NCBI GenBank assembly: GCA_008931825.1
Contig: QXVZ01033563.1
Span: 1 to 39,161, forward strand
DNA length: 39,161 bases
Reading direction: 5' to 3'
Source of the DNA: Phallusia fumigata
Lineage: Eukaryota; Chordata; Ascidiacea; Phlebobranchia; Ascidiidae
Shown here: positions 20,264 through 34,147 of the stretch, piece by piece
Layout of the letters: every line of letters begins with the position of its first letter
Numbering within the stretch: position 1 is the first letter of the stretch
The notes under the pieces: model-generated
Databases searched by the model: none
Told to the model about the DNA's origin: nothing
Seen by the model: only the letters and a program-made list of their open reading frames with translations
Program-made: the position numbers and the translations under genes

Positions 20264-22448
20264 ATTAACGCTGTTGCCGCAAAATGATCCAGTAAAGCCG
20301 AACTACACAAATGTATGAAACGTCACTGGTATTTCGTACAACTGTGCACAGAACTTAATTCTCGTCTATATCTACAATAAGCCTGTAGTACTCTTGTAAG
20401 GATACCGCAGTTCGATCGTTGAAGCAGTCTCGTTCTGTTCAAAGGATAGGATAGTCACCATTCAGTTTTAACACAACGCAAACATACTGATGCGCTCACA
20501 TCGATTTTCGCCGTATCATGCCGGTTAGTCTAACCCGTACTGTAGACAAACCAAGGCGTGGTATTCAAACTCTACGGCCCAAATAAACTGGTTTCAGCGA
20601 CAGGCCTGGGCGACATCTTTGTTTACCTGCCTAGGGCGGTTGTCAACCGTAAATGACTACAGCTTTTGTATGCCCAGCGACGTCTTTTATCAAACGTCGG
20701 GCTTAGGCAAACACCAACTGGTGGCGAGCGTTAGATTGTAAGCATTGTGTCAAGTGGTCAATTCAAATTAAAAGAATAGCTTAACCGTTTTTTGTGCGTG
20801 TCAGTACACAAAGTACATCCGGGATTGTGTCGTACTGTATTAAATTGCACTTTCGCAAGAACGAAGTCAGTTTTGCAACACGTTACAATACCGTGACACA
20901 AAATAGCGAGGTGGTGAGTTCTTTAAAATGCACAAAACTGGGAAGTTGGGAATCTCCCTGGAGAAGCGATGGACATAAATAACTGTCATAATTGGATTGT
21001 CACATAATGGTTAGAGACCAGTGGGTTGAACAACGAAGGGTAAAACGATCACCGACAAAAATAATTGAATGGACAGATGATTAACAAAAATTTTCTTTCC
21101 ACGAATCAATTTTAAAACAAAAGTGAGCAAACTCGCATGTGATTATGTTTCAAAAACGCTGAAAAGAAACACTGCACGTCACAGTTACACTGCAGTTTAC
21201 TAAGTAAAGTTTTTCACACATAAAAGTATTGACAAACAATGTGATCTTTTTAAAGTACAGTTCGTCGTTTATAGGTCAGCTGTTCAAAGTTTAGCATTGG
21301 GCTGTAAAATATCTTCGCTTGGTACGTGATTAATTGCAGATGCAGCAACTGAGAGAAAACAAGAGCAGGGATCGTCTTTTCAGGTTTACTTTGGACATTA
21401 GAACTGGTCATTTGGGGGTAAAATGATTACACAAACAAAGCGTTTTAAAGCAATCTACAGGCGGTCATCGATAACCAAGTTAAAAATCTGAGATGTTTTT
21501 CTTGTACAGCTTACAGGAAGTTTGGATCAAAGTGGATTTAACGCATGATTAGATGTTTTCACACGATCTTGTGGTCATAGGAAAACGTACTTTAGATCGA
21601 GAGCCACTGTTTAAAAAATTCAAACCTTCTCGAGTTCCGCTTTATAGTACGCATGCTTTCCCTAGTTATTTGCATTCATGTTTTTTATGTTCATGACGTT
21701 GTAACATTTATTTCGGCTATGTAAGCGAAAAAATTGTGAGGAAATATATTGTTACAGATAAACGGTAATGGTCATGTTGTTTCAAAAGCACAGTTAGGAG
21801 CATCAAAATTGCGCGGGCAATAATTTTACTCAAGGAGTGGAAAAAATAACTAGTAAATGGATTGTAGCAAAAAAACAAAGCACATCTCATTTTTTACATG
21901 GCAACGACTACGGATGATGTGATTTATCATCAGTACTAGAACTGGCTATAAAAGGCCCATTTTTCTAGCCTACGTTTGCCAAGAATCAACAACGTATGAG
22001 GATGTAAATACATAAAGTACGTCTTCGCTTAAGCTTGTGTAGTATACATAATGAAAGTAAAAGAGAACTGAGCAAACAAACGAACAAAAGTCGTCAAACA
22101 AAGCACAGAATTTGGTCAACTGCCGCAAAAAAATCGATCAGATGGTTAGGGGTTTCTTACTGGGTCACCGACGTTTTTCTAAACAAAAATCTTAATTGAC
22201 ACTAAAGAAACTAGGTAACAGTGTATTCAGCAGCAAATCAAAGTAATTGATGCTGGAAATTGTAACGATCTAATGTCGTTCAAGAAAAGATGTCTAAACG
22301 TGTTTAAAATCTCTAAAATGTGCATTTCCCACAATCCACGCAATGTACTCCAAAATGGCACTTTCGCTATTACTTTCAGCTTTGTGTTGGACACAAGGTT
22401 TAACGAACAGAGTTCATAGTACAGCCAATAAAACATAACTGTAGAGAA
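20264..22448. other. Intergenic DNA between the two fucosyltransferase genes
   Basis: Contains the promoter and 5' region of gene 1 and the 3' region of gene 2. No exon, inverted repeat or tandem repeat is recognised. No AATAAA appears on the minus strand in the first ~300 bases after the gene 2 stop, so its 3' end is undetermined. Confidence 0.5.
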
Positions 22449-25167
22449 TTATAGCAAGCATTCCTCGAATTCGTTGAGGTAAATGAAGTTTGCGATAGAC
22501 GGGTACGTTTTCGGCTGTCGATCCGTTTTCAGTTTTCGGCACAAAGCATGCTCTCGCGCGTTCTTGAAACTGCGGTAACGCAGCTTTGTCTTGCTGTCAG
22601 GGGTGTCTGCCCATTTAAAGTAAGCCATGTACTCGTCATCGTGTTTATCCAAATGCTCCAAGTAATCCACCAAGTCCTTGGGTGTGGCGAAGTCTTCTGC
22701 GTGAATAAACGAATGTGGAGGTGCGACAAGCTCCACGTCGGCTTTCGACGGACCCCAGACAACCGGGACTCTGCCGGCTTCAATAGCATTGTACCAAAAC
22801 TTTTCCGTGATATAGTCTTTACAGTGCAGAGCGTTTTCGAAAGAGAGGTAAAACTTATAGGCTCGGTGCTCCTTTGTCGTCCATGAATTGTATTCGTCGC
22901 TATTGTGAAAGCACCGGCCGTATCGATGTACGCGCAATCCAGCTTTAATCAGTGTGTCCACGTATTCCATTCGCCGCTTTGAGCCAAGTGAGAAATCACA
23001 GTTGCTTACAACCCATAACTGGCAACAACAAAACCATTTTAATAGATTAAGATTCGTTAGTTTGTATGTGATAGATTTTCTACTTCGGGGCGTTAAAAGG
23101 CACGTTATAGCCTAAATTCTAAAAGTCAACCCAATACGTGCAATCTGTATGAAATATAACCTAGACCCAAGCTACCCTCCATTTCCTGTCTTTCAACAAA
23201 CTATAAAACCAAAACCTACCGCTAATTCCTTTTTATCGGCGAGTAGCCTTGCCACGTGATCTGTTGGTTTGGTAAACATGTTGTCGTCATATCTTACGTA
23301 GGGGTAGTACACGTCAGAATCGCGACGGTACGTCATGGTCCAGTTGATAAAGTGGTTACCGAAGTTTTTAAGATCGCGATGCTCGACGTTTCGGATGTAA
23401 CTCGGACTCTCGATCGAGTAAAAGACGAATCGCTGCGCGGGATCGCTGTCCAGTGCGGAGAATTTGTTAAGCAAACCTGGTTAGTCGTTACATCAAGTCA
23501 TGTGGTGGTATATTATAAAAGGCACATGTTGTGGTAAATTAAAATATGATGGGCAAAAAGAGAGATCACAAACATGTGATAGAGAAAAACTGCCCCCCAT
23601 AGAGAAATTGGTTTGTCAGTTATATTTTTAAAGGTAAACCACTTACAAAAACAAAAAAAATGCAAAAAAAACTGAACGAAGCAAAGTTCTTTGCTTTATG
23701 TGGGGAGAGTGCGTCTTCACCAGTATCCAGTATAAACGGAATTTCTGTGGATATGAATGGTGAAGATACAAGACCTTCGAAAACTAAAAAGAAACAGTGT
23801 GCTAAATCCGCGCAAATGACGAACATGATATCTCATTATACTTATTTAGACGCATTCTTATGAGCGATCCGTGCAGTGAGAGCTTTGTGTAAAAATTCGA
23901 ACCCTCTACTGCAACCTTTCGTACGCGGAAGCTATACCAACTATGTAAGGGCTTTCGCTTTTAGTGAGCGTAAGTTTTTTATTTCTGACCTAAAATTACC
24001 GATAATGCTGCCAGGGAAGTTTTTCATTGTCCAACGACGAATAATGAAATACCACAGCGCTCGCATCTTTTAGCTTTTCTCTGTCGTATGTAAAAAGGCA
24101 ATCGTCGACTTTAAGTCCGTCGGTTATTCCTTCCGCCTTTCTATCCCATGGGTGAGTCCACAGTAAAACGTAATGTTCTTCTCTGTAATGCAAAGAAAAT
24201 AGTTTCGGTTCTGTAAATATTGCAGTACGTAATGTTCTTGGCGTCATAATCTGTACTGGGTTCAAAAAATTCCAGATTAAAGTTTAGGGCTACCTAGGGC
24301 TAGGGATGTTCAAAGTAAAATTTCGAATCCTAAGGATTTGAATCCGAGCATGCCGTTTATATCGGGTAATTGGAACGGATATTATTTCATCAAAAACGGC
24401 GTGTAAACGAGCGTGCGCAATTCGTCTGCCTTGTGTGTTAATGGGAGTGACATTCACAGACGCCACAGCTCCAGTACAACACCGCTCATTTCCTTGTTAG
24501 CTAATGCTAAGCCGCGCGAGTTTAACGTGACAGTTAAAAATAACGCAACGAGTAACGAGACGATTTTCTGCAGCATCAGCAAACATTTAAATGCGTCCGT
24601 TGATTGTGCAACTCGTTTTAGTTGTGCATTTGTGGTGGCATCAGTTGCCTTACTGGCTTAGACTTCGATTACAAATGTTTTTACAACCTTCACACGTATC
24701 TGTAGCCACTGCACGTCTGACATTGTTTAGAGTTAAACGTTTAATCACTTACAGGAGATGTAACAGAAGAAAATAGACACCTTTTAAATAATAAATAAAC
24801 AGTCCATTATTGTTGTTTTATTACATACAAGCTTGTGTGTCATCCTGTCAAAATTAATATAAGACTTGGATTCGATATTCTTGATTCGAAACAACTATTC
24901 TAGAATAGCCAGCTATTCTACTTTGAGCTTCCCTACAGGGCCGCTTGAAGTATAAATCCGACATTGGTCACGAAAATGCGATAAAATATCATAAAATTAT
25001 TATGTATGACCTTGCGTAAAGCACCTTTCGTTTCTTTTCTTTACATGTTGCTCCAGGCTTGTCGGAAACGATTGTGTCATTCGCCACAGAAAAAAAATCA
25101 CACTGGTGGCAGCTATTCCCAGCAGCCCGACTTTCACAAAAAGATTTCTACGCACAGCACCAAGCAT
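22449..25167 (-). CDS. Alpha-1,3-fucosyltransferase-like protein (GT10), gene 2
   Basis: Exons 25167-25025, 24182-24000, 23445-23220 and 23018-22449 (143, 183, 226 and 570 bases) give 373 residues. Exons 2-4 have exactly the lengths and phases of gene 1. The anchor is at about residues 10-28, after MLGAVRRN. Family landmarks are THPWD in exon 2, YSIESPS and FINWTMTYRRDSD in exon 3, and VSNC, YKFYLSFEN, KDYITEKFW and VPVVWGP in exon 4. Exon 4 aligns to gene 1 without gaps at about 58% identity by hand count. An in-frame ATG at 25224 would add 19 residues; I prefer 25167 because the basic tail then directly precedes the anchor. Intron 1 carries a 635-base hAT element. The first donor is the weaker AG|GTGCTT. 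Confidence 0.92.
24301..24935. mobile_element. hAT-like element in intron 1 of fucosyltransferase gene 2
   Basis: The left end TAGGGATGTTCAAAGTAAAAT and the inverted right end TAGGGAAGCTCAAAGTAGAAT agree at 18 of 21 bases, followed on both sides by CGAATC words. Length is 635 bases. No transposase is recognisable, and the flanking octamers (CCTAGGGC, CAGGGCCG) are not a clean target duplication. Without it the intron would be about 207 bases, similar to the 277 in gene 1. Confidence 0.7.
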
Positions 25168-25224
25168 TTCAAGCGTAAAACATCCAAACCACTGCCTACT
25201 ACAAGCGCAGCTAAAACAAATCAT

Positions 25225-27561
25225 TTTAATTTTTTCATTACTTGTGCTAGCCCTGGACTCATGTTAACCGTCGTGTTTTTTCACCTACAATGCTTGTTTA
25301 AAATGCCTATTTCCACCCAAACCGAAATTTTAAGCAGTACACAAGCCAAAAACACTTTCATGTTGTAGATTTCCAACTTTTTAAAACGGCTTGCTGAAGA
25401 TGCATTTCTCAGTTTTAAAAGAAGAAAACAACAGATCTACTGCCGAAAAGGCATGACTGGAAAGTAACGTATAGCCTCAGGTGGTTTTTGAGGCCAAACT
25501 TGCCAGATTTAACAAATGTAAACGTTTATTTTGTGAAACGGCACATTTCGCGATTTTCTGCGGCACATTCTTTATCAAAGCCAATAAAAGAAAAATGTAT
25601 TGCTTTTAGTGTCGGATTAAGGTGAAAGCTACATGAGCTGTAACTGTCATCATCAGGTTTACAACAAAAATGTATTCACTACATAAATTTCTCTGGCAGT
25701 TATGTTTATAATTATTTAGAATGATAAAAATCAAAAGGTAGTATATGTTTACACCATTAAAAAACTCGTAAGTTATAATTCCAAACTTTCTGGAACCCGC
25801 TGGGGTAATTTAACTGAAGGGGGAACAGGGCTTTAATTAGCTTGAGCGTTACAAATTATAATCCGACACTGATTGCATGACGCGTACCAGGCGGCCATAT
25901 TTTGACACTTAAATATAAGGACATTTTGGGGGTTTACTTGCTTAACTGCACCATTGGCAGCATTGCACCATATGGAGCATGGATAATAATAATCTCGTCG
26001 ATAAAAAATTTATGTGGGGCCCCTTACCTTCATCTTCTAAGCGAGCTTAAATTGACGTTAAAAACTAGACACATATTGCACCGTCGAAAACCTAACTACA
26101 CTCCAAGTGAAAAACTTCCCTTCTTTTCTGTTTTGGTCTCTGCCTGTTTTGTTTCAAATGATGTAAACAGTTACAACTGGACAATCATTTCTTCGAATAT
26201 CGGGGCCTACTTAAACGTTGGACGTTAAGTTACTGCTGGTTACGTCTGGCACTATCCACATGTTTACAACTACAGAGTGCTGCCATGGTTTAAACCAAAC
26301 ACCAGGGTTTGTTAACACTTTCATCACTTTGCTAACTTTCATGAAACTGGCTATCAAATAGCTTGGTGACTCCGAACGACTGGTTTGACATATTAATGGT
26401 CTTGCTTCTAAACAATGAGGGCTCGCTCTGCACATCGTGCTGTACGGCTAGCTGATGTCAGCCGACCAACACGCCAGAATTATAACAAATTTATCTTCGA
26501 CGGGCCGTCTTGCTTGACTTAACACTAAAAGGGCAGAGAAGCTTGATACCTGTTGCATTGAAAAATTACTTAAAGATCAGGCGGCAACAAAACCTGAATT
26601 ACTTTAGTTTTTAAAACCTTTTGATAACTATTTGAATCAAAGAACGCGTTTGCTAGCCTAAATTGCTGTTGTAAAGTTGTTCGGTGTGGCTACAGCGCGT
26701 TCAACAGTCATGCACAGTTTCGCTCCGCATTTTTCACGCTTCACATCGTCTCAACTTTCAGCAGCTATTTCTGGTTCGGTGATGGTTTTATCATGACTGT
26801 GTTGCCTTGGGTTCTTTCGTATGAGGCAAAACAAACACATCAACACATAGAAAGAAACACTAACTTTTTCCCTTGCATTTCTTGCAAATAAAAGCACTTT
26901 GCCATCCCCAGCAGTGACTAATATCATAGTCACTACCTTCAGTAACATCTCGTAAATCTGGTCGGCAGGCCTATACTCGAGCATATCAGGATGTTTATAA
27001 CGGATATGATCTCAATCTATCGTAATATGCGACTCTGCGTGTTTCAGTACTGTAGGTTACACCGTGTACCAGCATATGCAATTCGTGGGAAGTGTATTAA
27101 CAGTGTCACAGTAAGCGCAACATTGACAATTAATAAAACAGATAAAATGCATGTGGTAGGCTCTTATTTTGATCCGGCCTATGGTAGTAGAAAAGATGCG
27201 TGGACACAAGAACATAATCTCGGAAAAGTGATGACGTCATAGAAAGAGTGGGTGACGCAGGTAAAACAATGGAGTGAATTGGTTTGAGTGGGCAAGATGA
27301 AAAAACTAACTCTTGATAGAAAGGTACAACTGGAAAACCAAGCTTTGATAAACACAGCTGAAAAAATAGGTGGTTATATTTGTTTGTGCTTTTCTTGTTC
27401 ACTTTTAAACAATTTTGTTGATGGATCTAATTCTAATCCATTAAATGACCAAAGGCGCTTTTACATAAACACAGTCACACATTCACGATATAAATATAAA
27501 TGCACACAAACACACAGGATTAAAATATAATACATGTTTGATCTTCAGTTGTCCCGTTGTA
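25225..27561. other. Intergenic DNA between fucosyltransferase gene 2 and HPD
   Basis: Holds the promoter of gene 2 and the 3' flank of HPD. Open frames at 25902-26228 (plus) and 26751-26984 (minus) have no domain or convincing splice context. A perfect CRE palindrome TGACGTCA lies at 27232-27239. No canonical AATAAA is seen on the minus strand just past the HPD stop. Confidence 0.45.
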
Positions 27562-30829
<3,268 letters not shown>

Positions 30830-32054
30830 TTTCTTTTGACTGCTGATACAACAACAAAAATAAATTACTGTCAAAAAATAAATGGAACAATACCTGGAAC
30901 TTAAAAAAACAAAAGTAAACGTGTTGGAAAGTACAAGGTAAACCGAAAGAAACACTGAGTACGATTTGCCTGTTACACTTGTTGGTAAAACAACTGGATC
31001 AACAAACATTATGTTTCACTGGGCCTTTGTCCGTACAAGCACTTATGACGAAACAAATAACGACACACATATTTTGATGCGACGTCTTGTGATCATGTTT
31101 CGACGAGGTTAGCACATACACTACCGCTCAGCAAAGGCAACTGGCTGGCAAACATGTGGACGTGGTGCACTGGTGCGTCTTTCGTTTGCGGTCACATCTT
31201 AACCTGTAGCAACCCAGCATCTAATTGGTCGATTTTCCAGACCCACCTCCAAAAAGATGGGCGTGAACGATTTGTCGACACGACGCCCACAATTTTTGAT
31301 GTATTTTTTTTACCACAGTTACCTTAATAAATGTTAGAAGAAAAATAACGTCGCAAAATGTAAAAAAATATGTTTGAAAAAATGCTGAAAAATCGATAAA
31401 TTGTTTTAATTGGATCAGTGCTCTAGTAGACCAGAGGTTTTCAAACGGGGGTCGTAAGGCTAATGTTAGGGGCGCCTCGTACACTAACTTCTTAATGTTT
31501 TTTTTGTATTACTGTTTCAATGAAATACGAAACAAATACATCTTAAGCTTTTAATAGGTCGCAAAATAAATAAAAAGTTTCCAATGCCCTGCGAGAGCAA
31601 CCTTTTGGGCGTCATGAAACCCCATCAAATGCAAATTCATCCTTTTACACTAAAGGTTGTCGACCCCTGGTCTACAACTACGCAGTTTTTGCAGACATTG
31701 CTTGAGCTTAATCACGTAATAAGTTATCTATTTTTCCTGCGCTCGAGCAACTTTGGTTCGCTATGAATGGCTGCACACAGATAATACCAAGCGTTGCTGG
31801 AATCAGCTGACTGGTGCTGCTCGTCCCATGGGAAGTGAAACAGCGGGTGGTGCTGTTTGAATAGTTCTGTTGAAACGCGACGTGTCCATTTGAAGCTGCG
31901 CTGTCACATGTTGGTACAACTTTGTCTCGCAACGCAAGACACTAGTTGCAACAATCACGGACTTTGTTGTGTTGACGGTAACTAAACTAATAAAGTTACT
32001 ATCCGTGTGGGATTTTAAAACATTCGGCAAACTGAGTAAGCACCAAGGCCTCAT
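30830..32054. promoter_or_regulatory. Shared divergent promoter region of HPD and MZB1-like gene
   Basis: The HPD start (minus) and the MZB1-like start (plus) are 1,226 bases apart and face away from each other, so both promoters and 5' UTRs lie here. I cannot place TATA boxes with confidence. A 238-base hAT-like element (31432-31669) sits in the middle. Confidence 0.5.
31432..31669. mobile_element. hAT-like MITE in the divergent promoter
   Basis: The left end GTAGACCAGAGGTTTTCAAAC and the inverted right end GTAGACCAGGGGTCGACAACC share the first nine bases and a similar continuation. The core element is 238 bases with no coding potential. Because the inverted similarity extends into the flanks, the exact borders and any target duplication are uncertain. 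Confidence 0.6.
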
Positions 32055-32934
32055 ATGGATCGAAAATGTTTATTATTGGTGATGTTTTTGGTCCACTGCT
32101 GGATGTGTAGTGGTCAAATGGGCAAACCAAGTGTTAGCAGCAGTGATGGGCTGTCAGGATCATTAAGCTTTGGACCACCTGATCTATCAGATGAAGAAAC
32201 TCAAGCCAACTACATGCCAACAAACCTACGATGTGATGCATGCAGTGCTATTGCCAACAGATTTTCCACAACACTCCAGGTCAAACACATATTTTACCGT
32301 TTACTCGCAAGTGAAACATTTTGTAAAGAAATTTGATGCTTTTGTTTTATCCATATTTTATTTCAAAAGCATTATAGTTTACAATAGATAAAAAAGTTGT
32401 AAAATAGATTATTTACCGAACTTTATTTAATACTTTTGCTAACCTATAGCATTTGCAGAGATAACCACTTAACTCTATTCCTTACACTAGGGCGTTATTG
32501 ACAAATACAAATCAGTTAAGGAAGGTAAGAAAGATCTCAGTGAAGATAGAATACTGGAACTGTTTGAAACAATCTGTTCTGACAAAGAGTGGAGCAGCTA
32601 TGGAATAAAAGAAATTGATGGAGTAAAGCATCTTGCATACCCAGGCAGTGATTTTGCCAATGTCCCTGGTATTATGCAGGGTGGAGGGCCATGGCCAAGA
32701 CGGTAATTGGTTGAAAGTGTAATCTTAAAAAATCTTGATTCCTAAGTTCGATACTCATTTGTACACAGGCTATCGGATATGTGTTATGCTTACATTGAGA
32801 AACATGACGAGTACAAAATCTACAGAATGCAGAAAAAAAGTAAAAGTGCTGGAGTCTATGAAATGATGTGCTCCGCAGTATGCAAAACAACGGACTCAAC
32901 CGCAAAGAAAAAGAAGCAGAAAAATGAACTTTAA
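32055..32934 (+). CDS. MZB1: MZB1-like saposin-fold ER-resident protein
   Basis: Three plus-strand exons, 32055-32279, 32491-32702 and 32769-32934 (225, 212, 166 bases), give 200 residues (human MZB1 has 189). Residues 1-20 are a signal peptide. MPTNLRCDAC at 54-63 matches the start of the MZB1 domain, and GGGPWPR follows at 139-145. Six cysteines at 60, 63, 104, 151, 180 and 184 keep the saposin-like 2+1+1+2 spacing of the canopy/MZB1 group. The chain ends KKKKQKNEL, and KNEL resembles a KDEL-type ER retrieval signal (human MZB1 ends REEL). In mammals MZB1 is an ER co-chaperone in antibody-secreting cells. The canopy proteins are the alternative family; the cysteine layout and short tail favour MZB1. 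The first donor (CAG|GTCAAA) is weak but the frame sum supports it. Confidence 0.9.
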
Positions 32935-33540
32935 ATTGCTTTTGGTGCAAAGACCTTAACCAGCTTTTAGTACTGTAAGGTTATTTTTGCTGTGATTTTT
33001 CAAACGTGAAAAGCTACGAGATTCCTAACTTGTTAACAGCTAGTTTTTTTACTTAAAAATGCATTTATGAAGCTATGCAAAAAAATTGTTAACAATGAGC
33101 AAACCACATCATCAACATACACATCTGATTATCACCTAGTGATTTTACTATGTGCTATTGTGGAATCCTAATATGTCACATATGCTGCCATTTTTAACTT
33201 ATTTGTTATAATTATAATTTTTAGCAATGTTTTTATGGCACACAGGAAAACAGTTTAAATACATGCATAGAAGTATGGTAAAAAAATATTGATTGGATTG
33301 CCAGAGGAATGAAAAATATAAAACTAGCAGGGCTTAACACATATAGATATTCTAAATACACTATTTCCCTATTTAAAGAGGATGTATTTCCTACATTATT
33401 TTACAGTGGGTTTTATAGTAGCCTGAGCATTTATGACATAATTGTTTCTCTTGACAGAAATTCATGGGTCCCCACACATGCAAAGTTGTACATTTTAATG
33501 TTTATCTGGATACATGTCAGACTTTAGGCATAAACAAAGC

Positions 33541-33975
33541 AATCAGTGCATCACAATGACATGTTCTACAAACTGTCCAAATTACATCCAGTTTAGACAT
33601 TATTTATTTATTTTACCCATTTGAGGGGGGTAGAGGGGGTAAAACATGATAATTATTGCACCACAAACATTGTTTATTAATCTGACCCATTTTAGGGGAC
33701 TGGTGGTGTAACTGATGGGGCTATGGGGTCAAATAAAGAAATCAACACATTGCAATTGCATGTTACACAAAGTATCCAAATTTTATCCAATTTAGACATT
33801 GTTTAAAAATTTGACCCATTTTATGGGGCTTGTGGGATACCTGCTGGGGCTTTGGCGCCAAACATGGAAATCAATACACTACTATGGCAGGTTATACAAA
33901 CTGTCCAAATTTCACCTAATTCGGACATTGTTTAGTATTTTGACCCATCTTAGGGGGCTAGTGGGGTAATTTCTA
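33541..33975 (+). repeat. 129-base tandem repeat
   Basis: The word ACCCAT recurs at 33615, 33685, 33814 and 33943, the last three exactly 129 bases apart. Full units contain ACAAA-TGTCCAAATTT, a CCAATTTAGACATTGTTTA block, TTGACCCATTTTA and GGGGCT-GTGGG-TA. The first interval (70 bases) is a truncated unit. It lies between the MZB1-like stop and the poly(A) signals, so it is probably in the 3' UTR. Confidence 0.8.
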
Positions 33976-34025
33976 TTAGATACAATGTAGCATTTAACAA
34001 ACAACAATGACCGAATTGTAAGTCT

Positions 34026-34041
34026 AATAAAACACAATAAA
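34026..34041 (+). terminator. Paired polyadenylation signals for the MZB1-like gene
   Basis: AATAAA at 34026-34031 and again at 34036-34041 on the plus strand are the best candidates after the stop at 32934. They imply a 3' UTR of about 1.1 kb including the 129-base repeat. They lie about 110 bases from the stop of the convergent SLC46-like gene. Confidence 0.4.
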
Positions 34042-34147
34042 AGCAAAAAATATTGCAAACTAAAAACACAATCCAAAATATTTAGCTGTCAAATGTACAA
34101 AATGCACTTTTTTGCTTGCAGTTTAACAGTAAATAGGGCTTCTAAAG

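Noticed and set aside
26751..26984. 77-codon minus-strand frame starting MLEYRPADQIYE
   Set aside because: Looks moderately protein-like but has no convincing donor or acceptor, no domain and no partner exons.
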